Shown here piece by piece: positions 35,540-56,900 of a stretch of DNA of 64,000 nucleotides. The stretch spans positions 33,093,160 through 33,157,159 of the forward strand of contig NC_049981.1 in assembly GCF_000003815.2 (NCBI RefSeq), in the 5' to 3' direction. The notes under the pieces were generated by a model. It had not been told where the DNA came from. It saw only the letters and a list, made by a program, of their open reading frames with translations, and did not search any database. The stretch comes from Branchiostoma floridae (taxonomy: Eukaryota; Chordata; Leptocardii; Amphioxiformes; Branchiostomatidae). The position numbers and the translations under genes were made by a program. Position 1 is the stretch's first letter. Each line of letters starts with the position of its first letter.

Positions 35540-36490
35540 GGTGATGATGGCCGGGTGATTGATTAGTGATCAGAAACGTTTGCAAACATCTGATTGGTTG
35601 TTGTCAACTCAGGTCACTCTATTCGAAGCATCATCATCGGCCCAGTTTTGCAGAGAAATAGGTGAAAACAGCCCCTTCCTTCTTCGCTGTACGTTTAGAA
35701 ATGATACTGCTCAGACAGCGTATTTATTCAGTTGCTGATCAAAGTCATGATGGCAAGCACCGGTTGCGAAACCTCACAGTCCCTCCACGACTGGGACACC
35801 CGAGTGCGGTACTGATCACAGCAGGTACTGATCGTGACTAACCGTTACCACGGTTTCCGTGGTGAGTTGAAAGAAAGGGGCTGTTTTGTGGCACTTCTGT
35901 AGAGGGCGTACAACCCGAGCCCTTTGTTGTTTACGCAGGCATAAACACTTCTCTCCTATGTGAACACGCCATGTACTGTAAACCACGTCACCCCGACCTT
36001 CTGCGGCGCGATTCTATCTTTAGCCCGATGGAATGTGCTATATCTATGAGGCAACGCCACTTGCAGTACCAACAGTTACGGCTAGGGGGCAGTACCAGTT
36101 CGCCGGACCAACTGCATCAACAAAACGTTCTTATTACAGCTGTTGTGACTTAACTACCTGGGATTTTGGCGTTAACGCAATCTTTACTGCATGACATGGA
36201 GAGCTCTTTCTAAACCGAGCTCCGTCTATGTTCGATCAGACACGAAGCTAGCATCTGACGCTTTCAAGAATCAGGTCAAGTGAATATTGTATATCCCGCG
36301 TTGCTGTATGATTGATCTTATAGCTCTAGTAGGCATCTATAGAAATGGTACATTGCGTATCCTTTAGCTGTTAGAGTATGCTACGTTCAACTGTTTCTCT
36401 TCTAGATTTTAAAAGTAGAACTTCCAAAGGTTTGTGGGATCTTTCATTGTGTTGATAGAAGAATAGACAACAGACATACCAGTTCCGCTA
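35540..36490. other. Upstream region of BTB-Kelch gene
   Basis: It probably carries the BTB-Kelch promoter, but no TATA box was seen. A single CTCF-like core (GGCTAGGGGGCAG, about 36079-36092) is present. No coding exon is supported. Confidence 0.35.
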
Positions 36491-36494
36491 AATA

Positions 36495-37341
36495 TGAAAT
36501 ATTTATTTCAAAATACCAGAGTTACAAATATAAAGTTTGGTCCGCGATATCGACATGATATATTGACACATGAACTAACTTCTTCAGATACATGTACATA
36601 TTTCAGCTGTGGGCAAAGCTCATAGAACGTGGATACTGTAAATATAACGCTATCATTTTGTCTATCGTCTTGTTACGGAATAAATCAACAATGACTGTAG
36701 CGTGCCCAAGATATGGCGGTTTTCAAGTGAATGCATTTTTTCCAAATTTGTCACATTAGGAAACAGTTTGTGACCATTAAATCTAACACAGAATGCTACA
36801 CTATCGCTACACTAAAAAGATCCATGTACAGTTTAGTAAACTGCCATACCCATGAAATGGTTTAGAATGTAAGCATAAAGACACGCACAAAATATAACGA
36901 GGCTCTAAAACTATACATTAAGAACAGTGTAACATTATAGTATCGTGTGAGACAGGTCTCTTCCATGCATGGCGCATGACTACTACTAAACATTCTTCTA
37001 AATGAAATGTTTGTTGGTGATATTACACGACTGGACAGCATGGATCTAGACGTTCACACTTTTTACGAGATTTTTGACAGTACAAATGGAGGACTACATG
37101 ATGGTCGGGTTAACGAACACACACTGGATGAATGTTAGTACCGTAACATTAGACATGGTCTGATGGAGTCTGACATGACACATCTACATCTACATCTACA
37201 TCTACACATTACTGGGCAATGCCCCTCGCGGGACTTTGTGCCCTGGGGAGTGAGGATGCCCTGGCAGGACCGGTGACAGAGGTAAGACGAAATGACACGA
37301 TGATAGAATGAAAAATAGAGACTAAAACTTTTGACGGGAGT
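36495..37341 (-). other. Probable actin 3' UTR and polyadenylation signal
   Basis: The actin stop is at 37342-37344. The first well-placed AATAAA on the minus strand is at about 36507-36502, giving a 3' UTR of some 850 bases. A CATCTA hexamer repeat lies at about 37181-37206. The end is inferred from the signal only. Confidence 0.35.
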
Positions 37342-41446
<4,105 letters not shown>

Positions 41447-41456
41447 CCCTTTTATA
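41447..41456 (-). promoter_or_regulatory. TATA box, probable actin promoter
   Basis: The minus strand reads GCGTATAAAAGGGCGG, a near-perfect TATA element, about 830 bases upstream of the actin ATG. Further upstream, 41556-41565 reads CCTTATACGG, one base away from a CArG box (SRF site), which is typical of actin promoters. Assignment to actin assumes the leader intron described separately. Confidence 0.5.
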
Positions 41457-41469
41457 CGCACCCGAAAGT

Positions 41470-44400
41470 TTGGACAGGAGCGAAAATACAAAATTGTCGC
41501 GAATTTCCCGAAATGAATTTTCGTAGAAAAGCGTCGATGAGTGAGCGTCTGTCTGCCTTATACGGGCACAGCTATGTCCCCGCACGCGCGGATCGGGTGG
41601 TAAAGACAACACCGGCGGGGCGGGGAGGCCCCCCACCCCGATGGAAACGTCCCGAAAACGCGCCGAAAATGCGGGAAATATTCACAGGGACATACAGCCG
41701 AGGATGCCGGCGGAATTGGGCGTTTATTGTTGAAGGAATGCCGAGAGTTGTTCCGGGGGGAAGTTATGTCAGGAATATCAAAGGCGCGGGGGTGGCGGCC
41801 GAAAATAGCCGACTGTCGGCTCACAACCGGTAATAACCGACAACTGCACGTCGTACAAAAACAATAGGGATGCGCAAAGCCGGGGATATTATTAGGTTCT
41901 TGGCCTTCACATAACTGCTACAGGACTGGCAAAATATAATAACGCGTTGAAACGAAAATAGCTCTGTTTGTGGTAGTTTTGTTTGCCTTCCTATGGAAGT
42001 TCATGGAGCATGAATAATGATTTTAATATCTAGTAATCATACTTGTAAGTTTACTTTTATATTCATGCCGATCCAGTAGAACACAACGCGGGACAATGCT
42101 TACTGACCAACAGTCTTTGCTATTACTACTTGTTAAAACGTTGGAAATTACATGTCTTAAAAGAAAAGTTCGGTTCATATACCTCCAGTTCTGTACCCCA
42201 CTACTTTAAGATGTCTCAAGTCACGCTAATCGTTTCTGTCCGGTATTAAAAGACGTTATTTCCTCGTCCCGGAGACACCACTGTACATAGCTAAAACAAA
42301 CGGTCTCTCTATAGCTCTGGAAAACCGTACATTCGGTACTTAGTGTTGGAAGACTGTCGTACACGACTGATGTGCATGGAACAGAGAAAAAGACAGCGAA
42401 CAAAGGGAGTACTGATTTCCCGTATACATGCATTTAATTTTAAAACCTACTATCCATGTGGATTGTTGTTTATTTATTGATTGTTGTCATGGTAACAGAC
42501 ATGACTGGCCGGGGGGTTAGTGCCCCCGCCTCTGCACCAGTGAGGTCATGACTTTGACCATGACCGTGCACGACACAGCGCTCCTGGAAAGGGCTGGGCA
42601 CTGAGCCGAGGGGCTTTTATAGAACTTGTGGATTTGACTAGGCAAAACTAGTTGTGGAGACGGTCCAATTCATCTGCTCTTTTCATAATGTCAGTAGAAG
42701 CGCAAGTCTTATGTTGTAGGAATACACTTGGTATCGTCAAGAACACACACCCTTCCACACACACAATTAAAGCGTTATACATCTAACTCTTGCTGTGGAC
42801 AAACAGGTAGACTTATAGATATTTCAAACAATGTTTAGACCTTAGAAGCAGTAGTACAGATATCAACAATACATTAAACGCGATTTATCCATCACGATTT
42901 ATATATTTGTTTGTATGTGTAGATGTAGAACTTCTGAAGGCTGCATGTACATTTGTTGTATCAACAAGGATTACATTAACTCTTTCTTTATATCACAGGC
43001 GGTGTTGCCAGACTAGATGCGCCATGGGTTAGGCATGGTGGGGACACGGACTGACGGAGGGTGACCTGAAAACTAGACAACTGTCCGGGCATCTCCGGGT
43101 TAACTGCGGGCACATGTGTGATTGACAGGACAGGTGTATCATGGGTAACAGCTATGCACACACACAAATGGCAGACCGAGGACTGGCTTCCGTCATAGCG
43201 GCTTAAATCACATTGCGTTGTTTTTTCCTGATTTAGTTTTTTTAATATCGCTACGGTGTTTTTAACACTCATATTTGGTTAATGAATGTTTGCCGACACG
43301 CTTATAAAGGATCATAAAGGGAGTCGCTATACACGAAGGATACTAGTACTCGAATTTCCCTCAGTTTGCGTTAACTTCACTTTCTAGTTATCTAACATGG
43401 CTGTAAGATATCATGTTATGATCTTTCTTATAAAACCCACCGTTTATGCAAATTAGTAGTGGTAGACGACCGCCGCTTGTGGCATGAACGTGTCTATTCA
43501 AAGCATGTAGTATAACCCTTCACGCCAGGAGGCGCTAATAAGATGAACATGACGGGGTGAACCTGAAACCCGTAAGTACTTTATTGTACGGTGCGAAAGA
43601 ACTAAAAAGCTTTGACATTGGAAAATGGTCATAATTAGCCTAGTTAAGAGGCTTTTTCCTCCACATCAAAAGAATGTTGCAACACAGTTCGTAACCTAAT
43701 TTTGGAATCCCTAGACTGATCATATGCACAATGCACGAACTTTTTGTCCCCTCTATTATAAACCCTCCCTCCTCTGGAAAATTGTACAGTCAAACCTGTA
43801 TTAGGGGCCACCTCTACAGAGGGGCCACCTGTCCATAGTGGCAACTTTTTGTCTGTCCCTTGGGTATTTTATCTACAAGTTGCCACCTCTATACAGAGGC
43901 CACCTGTCTATAGTGGCCACATTTGTCCGGTCCCTTGAGTGGCCACTATAGACAGGTTTGACTCATTTCAAAGATTCCTTTGTACCGGAAAACATTGAGA
44001 CGAAACCAGCCTTTTCAACACAGTAATACCATTTAATGAAAATTCTTCTCACAACAGTGTTACAACAAAATCAAGCACCCCCTACCTGGAAAATGGAATG
44101 ACCTGCCATCTTATTACAATACTAGTACCATGCTGAGAAACTTGGAACGTACTAAAACTTAATCAGGGGTGATTTTACACTGCAGCGTAAGCAAGCGTAG
44201 ATGTGCTCACACTAATATAACAGGATCACCCAGGCTTCTATACACACATATATAAAACATCACTGTGGACATACTTTTCTGCTGTGATCTCTTAGTAAAT
44301 TTCTGACAACATCTATTTGACATGAAATCTCATCAAGAATTAGCAGATCTTCAAGTAGATGTAAGGAGTGTTCTAAGACCTTTTCACGACACTTACTACT

Positions 44401-45688
44401 CTTTTCTAGTATTGCACTTTTTCAATGGTTTTCCCCTCCTAGGAATACTAGATTAGAGTACTGAAATGTTGCAAAAAGCGACGATAATTTCTGAGAGTGA
44501 GCCATAATCATACATCTGCTTGGAGATGACCAGATCCCTGTGCACAGTTTATACTGCACATGCACAGTGTGATGCATTGTGGGAAATATGTCAAAGGTTA
44601 AGGCCCCTGGGACATAAACTAAACACGTCTGGTCACATATTCAACATGGTCCAGACAGGAACTTATGGTAGGGGCGGTCGGTCACCTTTGACATGTCTTA
44701 CCCACAATGCACCTAGCTGCCCATGCACATTAGAAACCATGAACAAGCTTATAGTGGGAACAAACAACTCCATAGCCTGGAACGTTTATCAAATGAAAGT
44801 GATATCTTACATCTGGTGGCTGCTTTTACTTATTGACATCTGTAATTCTCCCTTTCAACATAAGAGAGGGGGTGGGGCTATATCACAGGTGGGGGGCATT
44901 AAAATAAGTGCAGGAGTCCTGACCACCCCTATCAGGATTCTTAAATGGAACAACCCAAATCGACATTCTATAAAAGTCCACTGTCTCCTTTTCCCCCTCC
45001 GTTACCTGTACTTCACAATATTGAGCAGGTATGTACTTAGTATGTACTGAGCATGTACAACTCCAAATTGCTGGCATATGTTTTTGCAGGTGCAACTGCA
45101 GTTTCTCATGTATGTTCTTGCTACAATCTGCAGGCAGGTATAGCTCAATCCCTGTAAGCGCTTTATAAGAAATGCACAACTTAACTTTCTAACTTACTGG
45201 TGGATAGTTATAAGACACATTAATATGTCCATGGAAGTCCCAATACACACATACAGAGCACTCACAGTCAGAAAACTGTACAGAGAACGTCTATATCTTT
45301 CTGTAGGTTTGCACCAATGGGCATGAGGTGTCGCACCTTCCGATGCCCTATGGTACTTTCAGAGTTGAACCGTAACGGCCAACACAAAACACTGGCTCAT
45401 GCCTTCACAAAGACTGGAGTTGTTCAGTCCAAAATCCCAGCTATCTGTGTTCGCTGTCACAGTTTCAAATTTGATCCATATCTTCTAGTTGCAATAAGGC
45501 GAGGGTATTAACTATCTTTAATGAATATATGCTCATAACATGACAACAGGGAGGGTTCATGTCTGTATAGGGGGATGGTGATAGGAGGGACAGTTCATAC
45601 ATGTGTGGGGGGAGGCTACTGTGGGTTAACACCTTGTATTTACATCGCTAACGAGAGAACACAGACGGGGGACGGAAGGGCGTCGACT
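41470..45688. other. Intergenic region between actin promoter and SKP1
   Basis: No convincing coding exon. It holds an inverted-repeat element at 43788-43963; the last part is the 3' flank of SKP1. A 176-codon frame at 44520-45050 has neither recognisable domain nor splice context and is treated as chance. Confidence 0.4.
43788..43963. mobile_element. MITE-like element with AGTCAAACCTGT ends
   Basis: The left end AGTCAAACCTGT at 43788 is the exact inverse of ACAGGTTTGACT at 43952-43963. The interior has repeated GGCCACCT and CTATAGTGGCCAC blocks in both orientations. No coding capacity. Confidence 0.65.
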
Positions 45689-49264
<3,576 letters not shown>

Positions 49265-50619
49265 TCATCTGGTGAAGCATGACAGTTTTTCAAGTGGCTT
49301 GTAGTAGTGCTATGACTCATGTTTTGCTGGGGCTCACGGTTTTGGCCAACCAAACCAGCTCTGTCACCCTTAGTCTTTCTAATAAGTGTGTTGGGTTTTT
49401 AATTATGATAAGGTTTCAGGTTTTACACTTGAGGCTGATGCCTGTAGCTCCCTCATACACGGGGCCACCAGCTTCATGTCATGTCATGTCAACATTTGTG
49501 TAATGATGACTGAAGACATATACAAAAACTCTTTTTTTTCCGCGCACTATTTATTTTTTTCCACTATACCTCAGTGGAACGCCCTGCCTGGCACAGTTGT
49601 AAATGTAAGTGCTCCCAACGTTGAGTGCTTCCGTGCCAGGCATGCGGCCTGCCCGTCCTAACCAGGGACCTCAACTCCCTCCCAACAATGCCCCATGCGC
49701 GCGGGACCATTTGGGGGTACCGCCATGTAGATGTAGATCCCTTAAAACATGTCCGAGCTGGGGCTGAACTTTCTACTTCTTCTTCTTCCTTAAAGTTAAA
49801 CCCTTGAACCACCCCTCCTGGGGCATCACTGGGGAGGAACAAACTGGATCAACCATGGATCCAGGAAAGATGGAAGGGGTGATTTGTGTGGTGAGTACCA
49901 GTAACAAGGGTGGGAGTCACAGTCTTCACACTTGACTGACTTCCAAGTCCAGTTTAAGCAACGAGCATATCCAGTGTCCACATATATAATGTATGAGTCA
50001 TCATTAATTTTGTCTCTCCGTCAGAGTCTGAGACACGCCAGCGACTTACAAGTCTGGAAACATGCAGATCAGTTACACCTTACACCACACTGAGACTTAA
50101 GACATACATCACTCATCTTGTAGTGGGCATTTTTCAAGTTTTCGTGACATTCTGTGTTTTAAAAGCATTATGTTTACAGCAAAATGTTACTTTTTTGTGT
50201 TTTTCCGTTGCTTAGGACAACCGCACAATAACTCAGGCAAGTTCGCTTTTTTTTTGGCTGGAATAGAATCCTGGTGAACTTTCTCCACCAGTACCCAAGC
50301 CACTATACATGCAGCAGTGCTTTGGAGTGACGCACAGTTATAAATACGTCCTGACAAACTCTCCCCAGGCGAACAACAACCTGCCACAAACAACGGATTT
50401 TTCAAGCCGCCATCTTGAATGTCAGTGTTTCACTCCAACACCATTTCTTGTCCTCTTTACCCAACCTAGACAATCCTGAAGACGGTGTAGTCCGCTAAGA
50501 AGGTCTTTCAGACATTATGAACGACTTACCGTGGCGTTCGGGCGCTTCAAACGGACAAGATAAGTAGAAAGTCTTCACGATTTCTCCAAAGAACGTCACG
50601 AAGAAAACGACAAAGCCTG

Positions 50620-50900
50620 GACATGCGCAGTGGGAGTATATGACGTAAGGCTTTGATTCTACCACTTTTAGAAAACGGGGAAATATTTAGTTTTCTGTTG
50701 TATCAAATATCAAAAGTTGTCCCATTAAAAGTATGAAAATTAAAGGAATGTAAAAGAACACTTTTGAGATATTTTATGACCACACCGAAGATGATCGTGA
50801 TTTTTAATCTTATGAAAATAACTTTTCCCTAATGTGCTTATTGGATTGAGCCGATAGTGCCGTGTGCAAACTTCCGTCATTCTGCGTTTCAAATCACAGA
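50620..50900. promoter_or_regulatory. Shared divergent promoter of SKP1 and LIM gene
   Basis: The SKP1 untranslated exon (minus, about 50620-50530) and the LIM gene first exon (plus, ATG at 50978) point away from each other with at most about 300 bases between. A TGCGCATG-type element (plus strand CATGCGCAG, about 50632-50640), resembling an NRF-1 half site, lies at the SKP1 edge. Starts are inferred from splice sites, not from transcripts. Confidence 0.45.
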
Positions 50901-50977
50901 GGCGGCAAACCAGGGCGGAGCGACGGGAGAAAAACTCACCAAACCGCGGATATCTCCTCTAAACAACACCGTCCAAC

Positions 50978-53900
50978 ATGTCTGACGTCTGCCCCAGCTG
51001 CACGAAGGTGGTATACTTCGGTAAGTGTGGAAAACTTCCCGTTTTTCGCTCGGTTTGATCCATTTTGGCGGTGTTTTCTGCAGCTTGACGTTTGGCCCCA
51101 GCACGCTTGGGTTTTGTTTTCTCGGCCAGTCCTTAGTTTGTGTCCGTTAGATCAGCTTTAACGTCTCTCTAGAGGCTCATAAATCAAGTTTATCAGTTTA
51201 TTAACGATTTGTACTGTATAGATTATGAATACTGAGGTTATAGGGTCTGAAATTTCGGACAATCTCGGCTTGTCTTCGCTTGGCGTTTGATGAAGATGCC
51301 TTAGGTTTAGGGTCAACGATAATTTATTTTGATCAAAACAACATGACCGGAAAAATCCGCAACAACAAAGACTGTTATCACCCCTTTCGGTCCGTAAATT
51401 CCCTTCCCATTGCCCCATCTCTTCTCCTGAACAATTTCATCCGAAATGATTTGATAGCCTGCACTTTTATTGGCTTTCTGTTGTTGAGAAGGCAGTGATA
51501 TGTTTAGACATGAGAGAACTGTCCCCGGGGAGGGGATATGAAGTCACCACCAACACTACCCGGAGGAAGTCGCTGTGTGTCTTGGCCGGAGACTTGTTTG
51601 TCTTGAGGTCTCAGTGGTTGATAAAGGACACACAAGTCACTACTGTCAAACTGCTGGGATGGGCTCAGGGGGTCTACATGGGGTTTCTTACTGCTGGGAT
51701 GGACTCAAGGGGTCTACATGGGGTTTCTTACTGCTGGGATGGACTCAAGGGGTCTACATGGGGTTTCTTACTGCTGGGATGGACTCAAGGGGTCTACATG
51801 GGGTTTCTTACTGCAGGTACAGACTCAAGGGGTCTACATGGGGTTCCTTACTGCTGGGATGGGCTCAAGGGGTCTACATGGGGTTTCTTACTGCTGGGAC
51901 AGACTCAAGGGGTCTACATGGGGTTTCGTACTGCTGGTACAGACTCAAGGTAGTGGTGCGTTAATCTCCAAGCAGATTAGCATAAGATAGTATCAAAAGC
52001 TGGCAGAGGAGTGAAGGCGGCCTAGGAGTGTGTTTCCCTACAAGGCAAATGTACACCTCTTGGCTGACTACACTCCTTGGCCAGTTTGGTACTATTTTAT
52101 GCCATTGTAGGATCTGCTTGGAGAATCTCAAGGGGTGTGCATGGGGTTTCTCACACTAACTGGTTTCATGAAGGAATCTGTACTCAATCGAAGGGGTCTG
52201 GATGTTCTTGGTGAAAGTCAGTGGTTTCAGGATGTTTCCCCATTGTGCATTTCCCCATCAGCATATTTCCTTGTTGGTGTGAACCTCCCCAGAAATGTAG
52301 ATGTTTCGTTCCCCTCCCGGTGTGCACATTCTAGTGATGGACGGCCACTCTCACGAGTACATTCTAGTATGTCGTTAGCAGCTACACACAGTGCGATTAG
52401 GGATACATCTGTTCAGATTTTATTTATCCTTTTAAGTTGATTTTTCACAGAATACCTTTCTCTGGAACAAAACAGCCTGTGTGGAACCTCTGCTTGGAGA
52501 GTATGGTTGCATTGAAAGTCCATGGCTGATAAGTGATAACACACACAACAAGTGACAACAGTGCAGCCACACAGTCAGGTTTTTTTTTTATTTCTGGGTT
52601 TGTAAGTGTTGTTTTCTTGAGAAATTTTTTCTGTTAAGTGTTTGGAGGATTTTCTACAATCAAAAGACACATTTGGTTAGTGGAATTTGGAATGTGGCTT
52701 GAGTGGTGTGTATTGGTGTCTGAGTGGTTGGCACAGCACACACAGTTCACACTGTCTCTGTTTGGATAGTTACCATTTCATGGGGTTTACAACAGTCAGA
52801 ACCAGGGGCTCCAACTAGTCCAAGTCAAACGATCTGCTAGTAATTCTGGAGATCAGTGTGTGTTGGCTGGTGGTGTGTTTGTACTGACAATGTCTGACAC
52901 ACAAATGTTTGGTACAACTACAAGACACACACGAGACAAGCATGCTCATCAAGTAGTTCTGTGCTTTTGCCAAAAAATTCCAGATAGAATTTTTGCTCCT
53001 ATTGCTAAGATACCGACATTGATTTGGTTGTAAACCTGTGGTCTTTACTCTTAGGTTTTTGTCTTGCCATTCGGAACAGAGCTGAAGATGCCTATAGTAC
53101 ATGGGAAGACACACCTCAAAAGACTAGCTCCACTTCGACGTAAAAGCTGACTTACCATTTGGAGATTTTGTGCTTTATAAATCATGTACTATTTTCTGGT
53201 TGTCAATCTCTAATAGGACTGTTTACCTACCTACCTACCTAGTCCCTTGACCTCCAGGTCGTTGGGGGGGGGGGGGACAAGGTAGACATGAAGATCGAGA
53301 GTTGCCCCCAGGACTGTTTAGCTATAGCTATAAGGCTGATTTGAATATGTTGTAATTTAGGGTTTTACCATTGTCAATATTGACCTATGCAGGCCATATA
53401 GCGCTCTTTACTTAAGTACATGTATATGTATGTTGTACACTGACTGAGTCACTTGAGAACCTGAAAGCAAGACATTGTGTACCATGAGAACTGACAAAAA
53501 TGTACACTTAGAAAGCAGCATACTACCTATGATTCTCACAAAAAAAGCCCAACCCGGCTCGTTAGTAGATTGACAGCCTAATTAGTTTGACAGAATGGGG
53601 GCTGGGGCTGTCAGCAGTAGGTTTACATTGTGCCCAGCTCCAGGGGTCCTCAGTTCTGGTCTGGTGGCCAATCACAGGCCTCTTCTCACTACAACAAAGG
53701 GACAGGGCTCTCATGGGGGGTTAACACCAGCACAAAGTAGCAGATTCCAGGGAGGTGAGGGCTCTTATAGGAGATGTTGTCACTCAAGAAATATGGTGAA
53801 AGTAGAGATGGCTTTCATTACCAGTCATACTAGCAAGGGCATTGTTGTTCTCTCTCACAAGAACGAAGGATATTTTTTAAACGGAATTGTGGCTGCATTC

Positions 53901-56900
53901 TCATTAACTAGGCTAGTCAGGATGAAAGAAGAAGAAAAACTAGTATGACTTAGGAGAGAATTTGCAGAAGGAAGGGTGGTGGGTCTTAGGAGGCTGTCAT
54001 ACTCATAGGGGTAACGGTTGTATGTACCAGTACAAAGCCGGGAATATTGAGGGTATACTTGTGCTCTGGTGGGGTTGTGAATATTGAGGGGCTGAAGGGC
54101 TCTGGAAGGCGTTGTTTTCAGCCAGACAGCTCCGGTGGTGTTGTGTTGTCTGTGACCTAGTTAAGTGGGTGGTTTGTTGTCACAACACTGGCTGTAACTG
54201 TAAGGTAATCCACAGCTGGGATGTGGGAACACAACCAGCATGACATGTGTAGGACCTGAAAACAGTCTGGCTTTTAGGCTAGGAGCTAACCTCTGTAGGC
54301 CCCAGAAAACATCCAGGCTAGGAGCTGGCGTGTTTAGGCCCTGGAAAAAGCCTGGCATCCAGGCTACAGTTAAGTACACAGCAGGTGCAGGAAACACTGG
54401 TACAAACTCTGTCCTCATGTTACCATGGTTACTGCAACATGGCTGTCTCCAGCTTTCATTTTTTTTCCATCCAACAGGTCCTGCCTGGTCTGAACCTCGA
54501 CCGAAGTGTTGTATAATCAAGGAGCTCCATAGTATATTACAGTGCTAATGTTGTCCCACCTTCCCTCCCTACTCTAGCTGAGAGGAAGTACTCCCTGGGA
54601 AAAAGCTGGCACAAACTCTGTCTGAAGTGTCTTATACATGTAGTTATAGTCGTAACATTAGTATCCAAAGTGCCTTACCCTTACTTACTTTCCTCCCTAC
54701 TATAGCTGAGAGGAAATACTCCCTGGGGAAGAGCTGGCACAAACTCTGCCTGAAGTGCACCAAGTGTAAACGGCAACTCAACCCTGGCGGACATGCGGAG
54801 GTCAGTAACGAGCTTTTTTCTTTAACTTTTATATGTAGTTTTATAATTCTAACAGTAGTAATTAATACTAATAGTAGTAGTATCCAGTATTTAATTATAC
54901 TGCTGGTGCTGTGTGGGTCCAGACATGTGTGGGCATTTGGCTAGTCTTCAGACACCATGCTTCCATGTGGCTCTGTCCAGTAGGTTCACACTGGCAAGGC
55001 AACACACCTCAGTGTCCTTCTTGACATACTTTAATAAAGATTTCCTCCGTCTACCACAACCTCTAATACTTGGCAACTGCAATTTTGTTGCTAATATTTC
55101 AGTAACTGTCTTGTATCTAATTCCCAAGTTCCCAAGTTTAAAAATATGTTCTAAGATTAAGAAGAAAAACAAAATTTTTCAGATTTGTCTATACCATTCC
55201 AGCAGTAGCCAGTTCAAACTCAAAGTCAACACATGTCAGTTTGATGTTAACCACAGAAAGTCATTAGTCTGGCCTAATCACATGGGAGTAATACTAATGG
55301 TTGTCAGGAGAGTGGAGACAGCATCTGTCAGCAGGGCTGGAGTCTGGGCCTGTGGGCTGGGATAGATCCATGCTGTGGTTCACATCACCTGGTGCCAGAT
55401 TACAGTAATGTTTGGTTGTTGATAGCAGGGCTGGGGTCCAGATAGCCTGTGGGCTGGGATAGATCCATTCTGTGGTTCACATCATGTGATACCAGAATGA
55501 AGGCCTGGAGAAAAAACAACTCTGAATTTGGAAAGGCCCTAGAAATTTGTAATTCCACACAAAGCTTTTACCAGTAACCTCAAATATTAATTAATGTCTT
55601 TGTTTTATTAGTATTACTATTAGTAATGTCGGTGTGAAGATTAGCCGACTGCTAAACAAATACTGGATATTACCACACGTCATTTCCACAGTTTGAAGAA
55701 TACATCATGGGGAAGTCACCAGGAATGTAATGGTGTCACAAATTGCCACAATGGTGTCTTGGCAGTTATGTACCCTGTTTAAATGTCAAATAAAACTTTC
55801 AAATTGGTGCCCCAGAAATTTTGGCTTGAAAAGGCTTCCCAAATGTAAGATGTTCCTTTCCTGTTTTACCTGACCTTCCTTCCTCAACCCAGTACCAAAC
55901 CCATCTGTGGTCTGGACTGTGTCAGGCAGGCCAGAACAAACCAGTTCTGTGGGTAGGGACCGAACTGGCATTTAGCGAGGGGGGGGGGGGGGGGGCAAGT
56001 AAAAAATAAGGACTGAGCCAGGAGAGGGCCTAGTAAAAATTTTTTTACTTAGGAGGAGGGCCTACCCAAAAAAATTTTTGACACCACCCTCTGCCGACCG
56101 GCCCCCTCCGCCTTCACTTAATACCGCACGGTCCCTCAAAGACTCAAAGGTAATGGCAGGCGAGTAAATGTAGCCCCATTTCTTGCAAGGGAAATGTTTG
56201 TAGTGTCTTTATTTTATAGTAGCGCAAAAATGGAATGTTTGCGGTGCTTTTAACTTTTAACAGTTAAAACATATCAGTGAGTCGGAGGGCAGAAGGCAAA
56301 AAACATGTCAGAAATTTCAGGTCATGTTGAAGAGATCAACTCAAACACCACCAACAGAGAAGCACTGCCTGTCCTTTTATAGCAGATTCCAGCCAGGTTG
56401 TTGAACCCTTGTTAAAATGTTGGGCCTGCTGAATGCAGTAACACGTCCCCATCACTGAATAAAGCTACTCTTTTTTCACAACCCTCATGCTTTATCTACA
56501 CTAACATTTCGGTTGCCCTGAAGGAGGTGACAGACGGTCACAGAAAAAAATGTTAGTATTGTTAAAGTAAGGGTTGAGAAAAAGTCTCTTTATTTAGTGA
56601 CACACCAAGCTGATGAAACTGTTGACAGGTCCCCATGACACAGGTTAAGTTGGTCATGTCTCCATGAATGCATTAACAGTTTGCATACATCACTGACTGA
56701 ATAAAGCAACTCTTGTTTCACAACCCCAGGGTTGTAGCCAGAACCTGTCCTTCAGTCCTTTGAAGGAATTTTGCAGCTGGGGACTGAAAAAAGTTTTCCC
56801 CATGCCGTCCCCTGGGACAGACAAAAATTGATATGTAAAGATATAAAAAAAAACTGAAACCCATGTGTTCTTCTTGACCAAAACAGATGCCATTGAACAG

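Noticed and set aside
44520..45050. 176-codon plus-strand frame
   Set aside because: No recognisable domain, no splice context, composition typical of non-coding DNA, and it overlaps other random frames.
51495..51990. Three overlapping frames of 90-152 codons
   Set aside because: They are three phases of the 40-bp minisatellite in a LIM-gene intron.
54240..54548. 102-codon plus-strand frame with Pro-Trp-Lys repeats
   Set aside because: It translates a local degenerate repeat (AGGCTAGGAGCT...) in LIM intron 1.
54913..55365. 150-codon plus-strand frame
   Set aside because: Lies within LIM intron 2, low-complexity and without homology or splice signals.
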